Part shown: one piece after another, positions 20,341 through 28,291 of the stretch
Layout of the letters: every line of letters begins with the position of its first letter
How positions within the stretch are numbered: position 1 is the first letter of the stretch
DNA from: Bacteroidales bacterium
GTDB lineage: Bacteria > Bacteroidota > Bacteroidia > Bacteroidales > WCHB1-69
Assembly: GCA_017554325.1 (NCBI GenBank)
Contig: JAFZIP010000020.1
Location: 24,538 to 88,537 of the forward strand
DNA: 64,000 bases
Direction: 5' to 3'
The notes under the pieces: model-generated
What the model was told of the DNA's origin: nothing
What the model saw: the letters and a program-made list of their open reading frames with translations, nothing else
The model's database searches: none
Translations under genes and position numbers: made by a program

Positions 20341-20893
20341 TTATACTTTGTTTTAATAATTAACAGCGCAAAAATACGAACAAACCTTCTCATCAGAGAA
20401 TTTTTACGTAAAAATTTTAATCGTTGAAAATCAATATATTACAAAATTCAAACATTACAATTTCACAATAATTTGTTAAATAGCTATTTCATTTTTCGCA
20501 AAAAGCCATAAGAATAATTCAAACGGTGACTTCGACAAACTCAGTCATCGTTGACAGGTTCAGTCTCCGACAATGCCAACGCAGTCATCACTAACGCCGT
20601 CAGGCGTTACATACCTGTAACCAGGGGTGTCAACCCCTGGGTGCGGGTCGGTCCGTGTGCGGGGTCGCGGCGCGCGAGATATATGCGACAGGGCACGGAA
20701 CCAACCCGCCGCGAAACGCCACAAACGCACCGCCGAAGCCACGCACCATTCCAAACGATGCATGCATCGTTCGGAACCCCCACCGTTAACCGTGCAGCTC
20801 TGCTGGCGGAACCTCCACCCTCTCATATACTGTCTATGCTTGTCGCTTGACTATTTAGATGAAAACACTACTTTTGCGGCCAAATTTGACGCT
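20341..20893. other. gene-free mosaic of hairpins and repeats
   Basis: No convincing gene. From the left: an AT-rich leader of the DUF5618 gene; two imperfect direct repeats (TTCGACAAACTCAGTCATCG and TTGACAGGTTCAGTCTCCG, 20530-20568); hairpin TAACGCC-GTCA-GGCGTTA (20592-20609); hairpin CCAGGGGT-GTCA-ACCCCTGG (20621-20640); a long imperfect inverted repeat (arms 20643-20668 and 20685-20709); perfect palindrome AACGATGCATGCATCGTT (20754-20771); inverted copies of the 19803 repeat (20772-20820); and the promoter of the next gene. Confidence 0.8.
20847..20876 (+). promoter_or_regulatory. promoter of the DUF819 gene
   Basis: TTG at 20847-20849, exactly 19 bases, TACTTTTG at 20869-20876: full consensus. 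The start codon at 20894 is only ~10 bases from the expected transcript start, so the leader is very short. Confidence 0.75.
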
Positions 20894-22060
20894 ATGCCCC
20901 CTACCCTAACCACCATCACCACCCTACTATACCTCTTCGGCATCCCGCTGACAGTAGTGCTGCTGGCCAAGCGCTGGCCCATCATCAACAAGATCAGCCC
21001 GATGGTCATCCTCTACGTCATCGGTCTTGTGGCCGGCAACTGCGGGTGGATTGGCGAACAGGCGACACATGTGTGCACAAACGTATCGAACGTGGTGGTG
21101 CTGCTCACCATCCCCCTTATGCTGTTAGGTTGCAACTACAAAGGGCTCTCAGCCGGCATGGCCGTGAAAGCCTTTTTCATCGGACTGTTCAGCGTGCTGG
21201 CTGTCACCATTGCCGGATTCTTCATCTTCCGGGGACAGGCATCATCTGCAGACGTGAGCGCCACCGATTTCGCCAAGATCAGTGCCGTGATGACCGGCAT
21301 CTACATCGGCGGCATCCCCAACCTGGCCCCCGTCTCCAAGGCCATTGAGCTCCCCGAAAACCTTTTCCTGCTGGTTTCCAGCTACGATCTCATCGTCACC
21401 AGCCTCTATCTGATTGTGGTGGTATTCTTTGGCCGGAGCATCGTCCGCATACTCTTCCCTAAACAGAAACAGATACTTTCCGATAATGTTACTGACGATG
21501 AGCTTCTCGAAGATCATCCCGAACCGTTTTCCAAAAAATTGCTAAACAGAAGCATCGGAATCCTGACTGCTATCACCATTGCAACCATAGCCTACGGAAT
21601 CTCCCTGCTCATCCCCGTCGAGAACAAAACCGTCATCATCATACTCTCCATAACCACGATTTCGATTGCTCTTTCATTCTGGAAACCCGTAAAAAAGCTG
21701 GAAAGCACATTCGACATGGGATTATACTTTGTCTATGTTTTCTGTCTGGCAGTGGCTTCCATGGTAAACATACACGATCTGGAACTCTCCAGATATCTTT
21801 TCATTCTGTACTACATCACCTTTGCGGTGTTCGGCTCGCTGGTGCTGCAATTCCTGTTCGCCCGCCTGTTCAAGGTTGACGGCCCCCTGACGATGGCAGC
21901 CTCCATCGCACTCATCAACTCACCTCCGTTTGTGCCGATGGTGGCGGCCACTCTCAAAAACAAGGGGATCATCCTGCCGGGCATCGCTATCGGACTGTTA
22001 GGTTATGCCGTGGGGAACTATCTGGGGCTGGTCATTTATGGTTTGCTGGTCGCCCTGTGA
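20894..22060 (+). CDS. DUF819 family membrane protein
   Basis: 388 residues with about ten membrane segments spread along the length. Features of DUF819 include the N-terminal helices, the GTYIGGxPNL-like stretch (here TGIYIGGIPNLAPV) and the C-terminal INSPPFVPMVAA. The family looks like a secondary transporter with inverted repeats but has no settled substrate. I chose the ATG at 20894 because it directly follows a consensus promoter; the open frame extends upstream through repeat DNA and is not coding there. Confidence 0.8.
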   Translation: MPPTLTTITTLLYLFGIPLTVVLLAKRWPIINKISPMVILYVIGLVAGNCGWIGEQATHVCTNVSNVVVLLTIPLMLLGCNYKGLSAGMAVKAFFIGLFSVLAVTIAGFFIFRGQASSADVSATDFAKISAVMTGIYIGGIPNLAPVSKAIELPENLFLLVSSYDLIVTSLYLIVVVFFGRSIVRILFPKQKQILSDNVTDDELLEDHPEPFSKKLLNRSIGILTAITIATIAYGISLLIPVENKTVIIILSITTISIALSFWKPVKKLESTFDMGLYFVYVFCLAVASMVNIHDLELSRYLFILYYITFAVFGSLVLQFLFARLFKVDGPLTMAASIALINSPPFVPMVAATLKNKGIILPGIAIGLLGYAVGNYLGLVIYGLLVAL

Positions 22061-22081
22061 TGCCCGCACCGGATATTTTCA

Positions 22082-22089
22082 TATTTTTG
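22082..22089 (+). promoter_or_regulatory. candidate -7 element of the Nudix gene
   Basis: TATTTTTG, 24 bases before the ATG at 22113; no TTG at the proper spacing. Confidence 0.4.
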
Positions 22090-22112
22090 CCGACTTGATA
22101 ATTGCTTCAACG

Positions 22113-22583
22113 ATGATCATTTTCCAGAACAACAACCCTGTAATTATTCACACGCCCGAGGAGTTCGAACGTTTTTCCAGTCAATATCTTCTAATCCATG
22201 CGGCTGGAGGCATCGTGCAAAACGAAAATCAGGAGATTCTGATGATATACCGCTTGGAAAAATGGGATTTTCCAAAAGGCAAAGTGGAAGCTGGCGAGGA
22301 ATACGCCGAAGCCGCTGTGCGTGAGGTGGAGGAGGAAACCGGACTGCACGACATCACACTGGGAGATGCCCTACCCTGCACTTTCCACACCTACGAGTTA
22401 CATGGCGATCCGATTCTCAAGCAAACCCACTGGTACACCATGCACGCAAAACGTCAATCACTCACGCCACAAACCGTGGAAGATATCACACAAGCCACGT
22501 GGGTGCCGATCGAGGAAGTGAGCGGGAAACTGGAAGAATCCTATCCGTCGTTGAGAGCACTGTGGGAGGGGATTAGAGATTAG
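22113..22583 (+). CDS. Nudix hydrolase
   Basis: 156 residues. The Nudix box G-x5-E-x7-REVEEETGL is intact (GKVEAGEEYAEAAVREVEEE), preceded by the usual ILMIYRLEKWDFPKG strand. The first ~45 residues form a short extra N-terminal region seen in Bacteroidota homologues. Substrate class (nucleotide diphosphate derivative) cannot be narrowed. The ATG follows a -7 element, while the frame's upstream extension overlaps the DUF819 gene. The last codons and stop (IRD, TAG) are made of heptad-repeat DNA. Confidence 0.88.
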   Translation: MIIFQNNNPVIIHTPEEFERFSSQYLLIHAAGGIVQNENQEILMIYRLEKWDFPKGKVEAGEEYAEAAVREVEEETGLHDITLGDALPCTFHTYELHGDPILKQTHWYTMHAKRQSLTPQTVEDITQATWVPIEEVSGKLEESYPSLRALWEGIRD

Positions 22584-22619
22584 AGATTAGAGAGTAGAGA
22601 TTAGGGATGAGAGATGAAG
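22571..22619. repeat. heptad array GATTAGA, 7 units, containing the Nudix stop codon
   Basis: GATTAGA x3, GAGTAGA, GATTAGG, GATGAGA, GATGAAG without interruption. The TAG at 22581-22583 within the array is the stop of the Nudix gene. Confidence 0.9.
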
Positions 22620-22721
22620 GAGTTAGGAATGGGGAATTCATTTCACATTGCAGATTCCACACTGAAGAAGGCCGGGGTAGTAATATTGGATTGAGAAATT
22701 GGGAATTAGAGTTTATTGATA

Positions 22722-24107
22722 ATGTGCAGATTTTTTGTAACATTCTTTTTCTTTTTGTTTGCATTTGCTGTTTCAGCGCAAAACATCTCTGGCTACTGGC
22801 AAGGGGTGCTGCATGTGTCTAAAACTGACTCGCTTACCGTCGGCATGATGGTAAACATGGACGATGACACACTGCGCATAGTGATGGACAGTCCCGACCA
22901 GTACTACATGGACATTGCCACCGACGAGTCCAAGTGGGAGGACAGCACGCTCTCGTGGAAAGTGAAAGAGATCGAAGCATCCTTTTCCGGACGGTTGTCG
23001 GCAGATGGACATAGCATCACAGGCACCTTCAAGCAGGGCAGCAAGTTGGAGCTGACCTTCGAGCGCGGCCACGAGCGCAAGGTTATCCGCCGCCCGCAGA
23101 CTCCGCAACCGCCGTACCCATACAGCGAAGAGGAGATTCGCATCAAGGACAAAGACAACCGCTATAGCCTCATCAACGGCACGCTCACTATGCCTGTTCA
23201 GACTCCAAAAGCACTCATCATCCTCATCTCCGGCTCTGGCTGGCAAGACCGCGATGAGTCCCTCATGGGGCACAAGCCGTTCCTGCTCCTCGCCGACCAC
23301 CTTACCCGGCAGGGCTATGCCGTGTTCCGCTACGACGACTTCCCGCGCGCGGTGTTCGCCAAATCTACCACATTCGATTTCGCCGATGGGGTTACCCTCA
23401 TACTGGATTCCCTTACGCATCGTACAGACCTGAGAGGAGTATCCATGGGATTGCTAGGGCACAGCGAGGGCAGCATGGTGGCCGAGATTGTAGCTGCCCG
23501 CGACCAGCGCATATCATTTGTCATTACACTTGGCGGCGTTGCGCAGAAGACCACCGACGTGCTGCTTTACCAGCTGCGCGTCATCAACGAGACTGACAGC
23601 ACCCTGACACCCGAGGAAATTGACAATTCCGTGAAGTTGTCCGACCAATTGTATCAAGCATTGCTGAAGGCTAAAAACGAGAAAGAAGCCGCAAAAGTCC
23701 TCAACCAAAAATGGGAAACAATCTGCCGTCGGCTCACTCCCGAGGAGCAGGAACGATACGGGTTCACTCCACAACGCAAAGCCGCCGCCATACAGCAACT
23801 TGTATCCCCTTGGTTCTACACCTTCATCCACTTCGACCCCAAGCCCTACATCAAAAAGATGCAATGCCCTGTAATGGCCATCGGCGGTGAGAAAGACCTG
23901 CAAGTGGATGTCTTAGCCAACAATTCGCTGTTTGCCCAGTATCTGAAAAAGAATCCCCATCATCGTTTCGTCAGCATCCAAGGAGCCAACCACTTGCTGC
24001 AGCCCTGCGAATCAGGCAGTCCGAACGAGTACGGTGAGATTGAGGAAACCATGAAACAGGAAGTATTGGACCTCATCACCGGCTGGTTGGAAGAAATATT
24101 GAATTAA
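22722..24107 (+). CDS. secreted alpha/beta hydrolase
   Basis: 461 residues beginning with a signal peptide (MCRFFVTFFFFLFAFAVSAQ). The first ~110 mature residues form a beta-rich domain (GYWQGVLHV...GTFKQG) often seen before such hydrolases. The catalytic domain shows the nucleophile elbow GHSEG, an acidic residue in GEKDLQVD and His in GANHL. The strand-turn usually reading DDRGxGxS is DDFPRAVFAKST here. It is probably an esterase or peptidase-like enzyme in the periplasm; substrate unknown. The gene lies 24 bases upstream of a MalY-like gene, so the two may be co-transcribed. Confidence 0.85.
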   Translation: MCRFFVTFFFFLFAFAVSAQNISGYWQGVLHVSKTDSLTVGMMVNMDDDTLRIVMDSPDQYYMDIATDESKWEDSTLSWKVKEIEASFSGRLSADGHSITGTFKQGSKLELTFERGHERKVIRRPQTPQPPYPYSEEEIRIKDKDNRYSLINGTLTMPVQTPKALIILISGSGWQDRDESLMGHKPFLLLADHLTRQGYAVFRYDDFPRAVFAKSTTFDFADGVTLILDSLTHRTDLRGVSMGLLGHSEGSMVAEIVAARDQRISFVITLGGVAQKTTDVLLYQLRVINETDSTLTPEEIDNSVKLSDQLYQALLKAKNEKEAAKVLNQKWETICRRLTPEEQERYGFTPQRKAAAIQQLVSPWFYTFIHFDPKPYIKKMQCPVMAIGGEKDLQVDVLANNSLFAQYLKKNPHHRFVSIQGANHLLQPCESGSPNEYGEIEETMKQEVLDLITGWLEEILN

Positions 24108-24131
24108 CAACACCATAATCAATCCATCATA

Positions 24132-25298
24132 ATGATCACATATAATTTTGACGAGATAGTTCTCCGGCGTGGCACCAGCTGCGTGAAACACGATATGCTG
24201 AACGAGGTGTTCGGCACCGACGATGTGCTGCCCATGTGGGTGGCCGACATGGACTTCAAAACCCCGGACTTCATCGTGAACGCGGTGCGCGAGCGTTGCA
24301 ACCATGAGGTCTTCGGCTACACTTTTGCACCCGACACGTACAAGATGGCCGTGCTCAACTGGATGCGCGAGCACTACCACATTGAGACGCGCTGGAAGCA
24401 CATCCATTTCATCCCCGGCATCGTGCAAGGCATTGCGTTTGTGCTACAGGCATTTACCAACCCAGGCGACAATGTACTGATCACCACGCCCGTGTATCCG
24501 CCCTTCATCAACGTGCCACACCGCAGCGGGCGTGTGTTCGTGAGCAGCCCGCTGAAAACCGTAAACGGACGTTTCGCCATTGACTACCACGACTTGGAAG
24601 AGAAGGCCAAGGGCTGCAAGGTGATAATCCTCGCCAACCCGCACAACCCCGGCGGCGCCGTGTGGACAAAAGAGGAATTGCAGAAGATCGCCGAAATTTG
24701 CTATCGACAGAAAGTCTTGGTCATCGCCGACGAGATCCATGCCGACCTTACTCTGCCGGGCTTCACACACACCTCTTTCTCCACCGTTTCCGACGAAGCT
24801 TTGCACAACTCCATCACCTTCATCGCACCGAGCAAGACCTTCAACATGGCCGGTTTAGCCTCCTCCGTATGCTACGTTCCCGATCCAGACATCAAGAAGA
24901 AGTTCTTCGGCTTTCTGGATGCCAACGAGCTGTCGTTGGGCACATTGTTCGCCTACGTGGCCGCGGAGGCCGCCTTCACACACGGCGAAGAGTGGCGCAA
25001 GCAACTTCTTGAATATCTGCAAAAAAACATCGATTTCACCAAACAGTATCTACATGACAATATGCCGGAAATCAAGATGATGCGCCCCGAAGCCTCCTTC
25101 CTGCTCTGGCTCGACTTCCGCGCTTGGGGGCTACCGCAAAAAGAATTGGTCGATTGTCTCATACGCGAAGCAAAAGTGGGACTGAACAGCGGTTTAGACT
25201 ACGGCCCCGACGGCGAGGGCTTCATGCGCATGAACATCGGCACTCCAAAGGCAACCGTTCAGGAGGCATTAGAGAGAATCAAGTCGGTGAGACGGTAA
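24132..25298 (+). CDS. MalY/PatB family pyridoxal-phosphate aminotransferase (cystathionine beta-lyase-like)
   Basis: 388 residues, fold type I. Start MITYNFDEIVLRRGTSCVKHD and the WVADMDFKTP segment are typical of MalY/PatB. The PLP lysine is in APSKTFNMAG, the aspartate in VIADEIHADL, and the C-terminal arginine in GFMRMNIGTP. Family members cleave cystathionine to homocysteine, or cysteine to H2S, pyruvate and ammonia. MalY of E. coli also represses mal genes, but that activity cannot be inferred here. Confidence 0.93.
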   Translation: MITYNFDEIVLRRGTSCVKHDMLNEVFGTDDVLPMWVADMDFKTPDFIVNAVRERCNHEVFGYTFAPDTYKMAVLNWMREHYHIETRWKHIHFIPGIVQGIAFVLQAFTNPGDNVLITTPVYPPFINVPHRSGRVFVSSPLKTVNGRFAIDYHDLEEKAKGCKVIILANPHNPGGAVWTKEELQKIAEICYRQKVLVIADEIHADLTLPGFTHTSFSTVSDEALHNSITFIAPSKTFNMAGLASSVCYVPDPDIKKKFFGFLDANELSLGTLFAYVAAEAAFTHGEEWRKQLLEYLQKNIDFTKQYLHDNMPEIKMMRPEASFLLWLDFRAWGLPQKELVDCLIREAKVGLNSGLDYGPDGEGFMRMNIGTPKATVQEALERIKSVRR

Positions 25299-25327
25299 AA
25301 AAGAGGTGGGAACCTTGATTCCAACAA

Positions 25328-26041
25328 TTAATTCATATCCCAACAAAGGGAAGCGATATCATTGCAGGACTGTCCTAACAGTTCTGCAATTTCTTTATTG
25401 CACAGATGGCCGTTAAAGCAATAGGTGCTTTGCATCAAAGCCGGGTTCTTCTGCAACAGAAACTTTATCTTCGGCTCCACAGCCAAAGCTTCCAACAAAG
25501 GCATCAGGAAACCCGAGAGGGCAATATTCACAGCAGAGGCCGACCAAGTCTCCGACAATATCTTGTCCGTCACATACATACCTTCGGCATCCTTGATCAG
25601 ATTCATGGCCAAGGCTGTGATTTTCTTGGAATTCAGCTTTTCAATCTGCAGCACATTCAACTGCGAAGGAAACTGGGTGGAAAAAATCACTTTTTCATCC
25701 TTCAGCAACGCTATCTGATCATCTGTGAAGGGCGTGAACTTAACTAACACTTTGGCCATACTTGACAATGTGAAGAAGTCGTCTGCAAACTCAGCCCCTG
25801 CATCGGCATAGTCCATATCCGTAAACTGCGACTGTTCTGCGAAACCTCGCTGCATGAAAACATGGACACGATGCTCCACCAACGTGTGTACCGCATCCGG
25901 CGTAAGCATCACGAAACTGCCTATCGGCTGTTCATCCTTCAAGATGGCAATCGAATCCTCCGTCACAGGTGCATCCAGCAAAAAAGCCTGCTCCTGGGTT
26001 ACGGGGTTCGCATCTTCCAAGATAAATCCTGTTGTACTCAT
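25328..26041 (-). CDS. alanine dehydrogenase-like protein lacking the NAD-binding domain
   Basis: 237 residues from MSTTGFILED. Residues ~40-165 follow the N-terminal domain of alanine dehydrogenase/transhydrogenase: MLTPDAVHTLVEHRVHVFMQ, FTDMDYADAGAE, VLVKFTPFTDDQIALLK, KKITALAMNLIKDAEG. The last ~45 residues (NPALMQSTYCFNGHLCNKEI...LLG) match the extreme C-terminus of the same enzymes, which folds back onto the N-terminal domain. The ~140-residue Rossmann domain normally inserted between them, with its GxGxxG motif, is missing; the join falls near LSETWSASAVNIAL. It lies 19 bases after tsaE, and my recollection is that full-length alanine dehydrogenase often sits next to tsaE in Bacteroidota. 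It cannot catalyse NAD-dependent deamination; a binding or regulatory role, or decay, is possible. Confidence 0.65.
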   Translation of the reverse strand: MSTTGFILEDANPVTQEQAFLLDAPVTEDSIAILKDEQPIGSFVMLTPDAVHTLVEHRVHVFMQRGFAEQSQFTDMDYADAGAEFADDFFTLSSMAKVLVKFTPFTDDQIALLKDEKVIFSTQFPSQLNVLQIEKLNSKKITALAMNLIKDAEGMYVTDKILSETWSASAVNIALSGFLMPLLEALAVEPKIKFLLQKNPALMQSTYCFNGHLCNKEIAELLGQSCNDIASLCWDMN

Positions 26042-26060
26042 AGTTGAAATTTTGTTTTGG

Positions 26061-26471
26061 TTAGAAAATAAAAATCCGGGTATCATCATCCACTCTCTGT
26101 ATGTGAATCGGGATGAAATCATCCTGCAGGATCTCTTCCACTTTCTCGGTCCATTCGATGAAACAATAGTTGCCGCTGTACAGATACTCCTCAAAACCGA
26201 TGCGAGTAGCGTCGGCAGGCTCGTCAATGCGATAAAAATCAAAATGATACAGCGGAGAACCGTTCTCGGTCCAATACTCGTTCACGATAGCAAAAGTAGG
26301 TGAAGAGGTGATGTCCTGCACACCCAGTTCGCGGCAGATTTCCTTTATCAGGGTGGTTTTCCCAGTGCCCATCTCTCCATAAAAGCCGAAGACCCGCTCT
26401 TGCGGATATGCTTTGAGAATGGCTTTCGCCACGTCGGAGAGTTGTTGTTCGGTTGCGGTTATCTGCTGCAT
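26061..26471 (-). CDS. tsaE: tRNA threonylcarbamoyladenosine biosynthesis ATPase TsaE
   Basis: 136 residues. Walker A GEMGTGKTT, then SSPTFAIVNEY and LYHFDFYRI, and the closing WTEKVEEIL are diagnostic. It powers the TsaBD complex that makes t6A37 in tRNAs reading ANN codons. Two upstream in-frame ATGs exist; the one at 26495 falls inside the promoter's -7 box, and 26483 would leave almost no leader, so I take MQQITATEQQ at 26471. It shares a transcript with the downstream alanine-dehydrogenase relative. Confidence 0.92.
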   Translation of the reverse strand: MQQITATEQQLSDVAKAILKAYPQERVFGFYGEMGTGKTTLIKEICRELGVQDITSSPTFAIVNEYWTENGSPLYHFDFYRIDEPADATRIGFEEYLYSGNYCFIEWTEKVEEILQDDFIPIHIQRVDDDTRIFIF

Positions 26472-26492
26472 ACGATATGTCATGATGGTTTG

Positions 26493-26522
26493 CAAAGATA
26501 CATTTTATTGCTGAATCAGCAA
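26493..26522 (-). promoter_or_regulatory. promoter of tsaE
   Basis: Minus strand TTG (26520-26522), exactly 19 bases, TATCTTTG (26493-26500): full consensus. The -33 element lies inside the last codons of the BadF-type kinase gene. Confidence 0.75.
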
Positions 26523-27341
26523 GGGCAACGGTGCTTTTATGATTTTTCCAATGCGGCAATGGATCAGTTTAGCAGCTTCGCGCACTATGCCTTCAAAGTG
26601 GAACGCCACAGAGCCCGACAGATTCCATTCCAGCATTTCGGCATCGTCATAGTGGTTTTTCTGACAGGAGAAGAAATCCGAAAAAGCCTCTACTGCAAGT
26701 TGATGTACATATTCATTGTCCAAATGCGCATGCACAAACGGCGCCAACGACGCCCAGAACTTGTTGGGCGCTGGCTCGCGATAGACGCGGTGGATGGCAG
26801 CCTCGAAGGAGAGTTGGTGTTCCTGTTGCAAATCCTTAGTCACGGCACGCGGCAGCTGTCCGCGCAAGTAAGCCGTAAGCAGGCGTTTGCCAAGATTGGT
26901 GCCACTTCCCTCGTCGCCAAGCAGGTAGCCAAGCGACGGAGCTCGGTTTTCGATGGCGTTGCCGTCAAAGAGGCACGTGGCGGCTCCGGTGCCCAGGATT
27001 CCCACAATGGAGCGCTGGCCGCGGCTGAGCGCATGGCACACCGCCATCAGGTCAGAATAAACGTTGATTCTGGCATCCGGAAAGAAGCCCTGCAGCACGC
27101 ACCCTACCCTGCCGGCGTTCTCCAGGCTGGCACAGCCTGCGCCGTAGTAGCGTACTTGCTGCACGGAGGCACTTGCGCCGTGAGCACGCACAAAGCCTTC
27201 AAACACCTGCGAGATGAACTCATCCGTGCAATAGTTGGGATTTATGCCCTCCCCGATGCACTCCAAAATCAGCATCCCACCCTCCACAACAGCGAAGGCG
27301 GTCTTGGTTGCACCGGCATCAATCAAAAGCGTTTGAGACAT
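26505..27341 (-). CDS. BadF/BadG-type ATPase, N-acetylglucosamine kinase-like
   Basis: 278 residues of the actin/hexokinase ATPase fold: phosphate-1 loop LIDAGATKT, phosphate-2 ILGTGAATC, and the YLLGDEGSGTNLG segment shared with eukaryotic-type GlcNAc kinases. It likely phosphorylates GlcNAc or another amino sugar from peptidoglycan or glycan salvage; the exact sugar is inference. There is no CxCGxxGC zinc motif as in ROK kinases. nadE lies just upstream (20 bases), so the two may be co-transcribed. Confidence 0.8.
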   Translation of the reverse strand: MSQTLLIDAGATKTAFAVVEGGMLILECIGEGINPNYCTDEFISQVFEGFVRAHGASASVQQVRYYGAGCASLENAGRVGCVLQGFFPDARINVYSDLMAVCHALSRGQRSIVGILGTGAATCLFDGNAIENRAPSLGYLLGDEGSGTNLGKRLLTAYLRGQLPRAVTKDLQQEHQLSFEAAIHRVYREPAPNKFWASLAPFVHAHLDNEYVHQLAVEAFSDFFSCQKNHYDDAEMLEWNLSGSVAFHFEGIVREAAKLIHCRIGKIIKAPLPLLIQQ

Positions 27342-27361
27342 AAGTTACAAATTCTCTGAAA

Positions 27362-28195
27362 TTACAGATTAACCAGACGTTCTCGGGAGATGCACCCCGG
27401 ATTGTGACGCTTGAACTCCGAAGCACAATAGCGCTTGATCAGGGTATGTTCCCGTAGAGAGGTGTCACCCTGGAAAAAGGCGGCAAACACCTTGTCTGCC
27501 TCAAAATAGTTGGGCACGCCCAACTGCTCGCAATCGCACTGGCTGATGCCCAAGCCATCAACGGGGGTGGCATCTATGCAGGACTGCAACGCCGCACGCT
27601 GCGCATCATTTTCCTCTTTCAACAGGAAGGTAGATAGCGCATAAATCTCGGTTTTCCAAAGGTGCTGCACCGGCGCAAAGTCACCCACATCGCCGTGCAG
27701 GGTCCAGAAGCCGGTAAGGAATTCCGTGTAGTTGTCGGTGGAAACAACCATGCCGCGGTGTAGCTGCGCGAGATCGTACAGCACCATCATGCGCATACGG
27801 GCCTTCATGTTGCCCTGGCGCAGTTTGGAAAGCTGGCTGTCGTCGAAATCAACCAGCAGTTTCTTGTTGGCATAGAAGGTCTCCGTCAGGTCCAGATGCT
27901 GGAAATCGTGGCAGAAAGCCTCACCCACGGCAATGGAACGGGCAATCTCATCTTCCTTGTTGGTCTCGATGGTGATGGAGCGACCGATCAACGGGATGCC
28001 GGCGTTCTCGCACACAGGCTGCAGCAAGGCCGCGCAGAGCGCACTGTCGATGCCGCCGGAGATGCCAAGCACCAAAGATTGCAGTTTGCTGGATTCCAGA
28101 TAGTCTTCCATCGTGGTCCGAATGCGTTTGGCCAACTTGTCCATTGTTTCATCTCCAGCGAGAAAAGGAAAATAATTCGTTTCAGGAGTGGTCAT
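27362..28195 (-). CDS. nadE: NAD+ synthase
   Basis: 277 residues, without a glutaminase domain. The PP-loop SGGIDSALCAALL and the STDNYTEFLTGFWTLHGDVGDFAPV segment are typical of NadE. It adenylates and amidates nicotinic acid adenine dinucleotide to NAD+, here presumably with free ammonia. The first ~17 residues precede the usual helical start; the ATG at 28195 is the only reasonable one. It ends 20 bases before the kinase gene. Confidence 0.92.
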   Translation of the reverse strand: MTTPETNYFPFLAGDETMDKLAKRIRTTMEDYLESSKLQSLVLGISGGIDSALCAALLQPVCENAGIPLIGRSITIETNKEDEIARSIAVGEAFCHDFQHLDLTETFYANKKLLVDFDDSQLSKLRQGNMKARMRMMVLYDLAQLHRGMVVSTDNYTEFLTGFWTLHGDVGDFAPVQHLWKTEIYALSTFLLKEENDAQRAALQSCIDATPVDGLGISQCDCEQLGVPNYFEADKVFAAFFQGDTSLREHTLIKRYCASEFKRHNPGCISRERLVNL

Positions 28196-28291
28196 AAAAA
28201 GGAAAGGTTTTTAAAGTGGTAAGGGTAAAAGTATATCAAGTTCGTAATGTTTGTAAGGTTCTATAGTCTTACACCTCTAATCTCTAATCTT

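Noticed and set aside
20627..20893. Upstream extension of the DUF819 frame
   Set aside because: It crosses hairpins and inverted repeats and precedes a full consensus promoter; composition is not coding-like.
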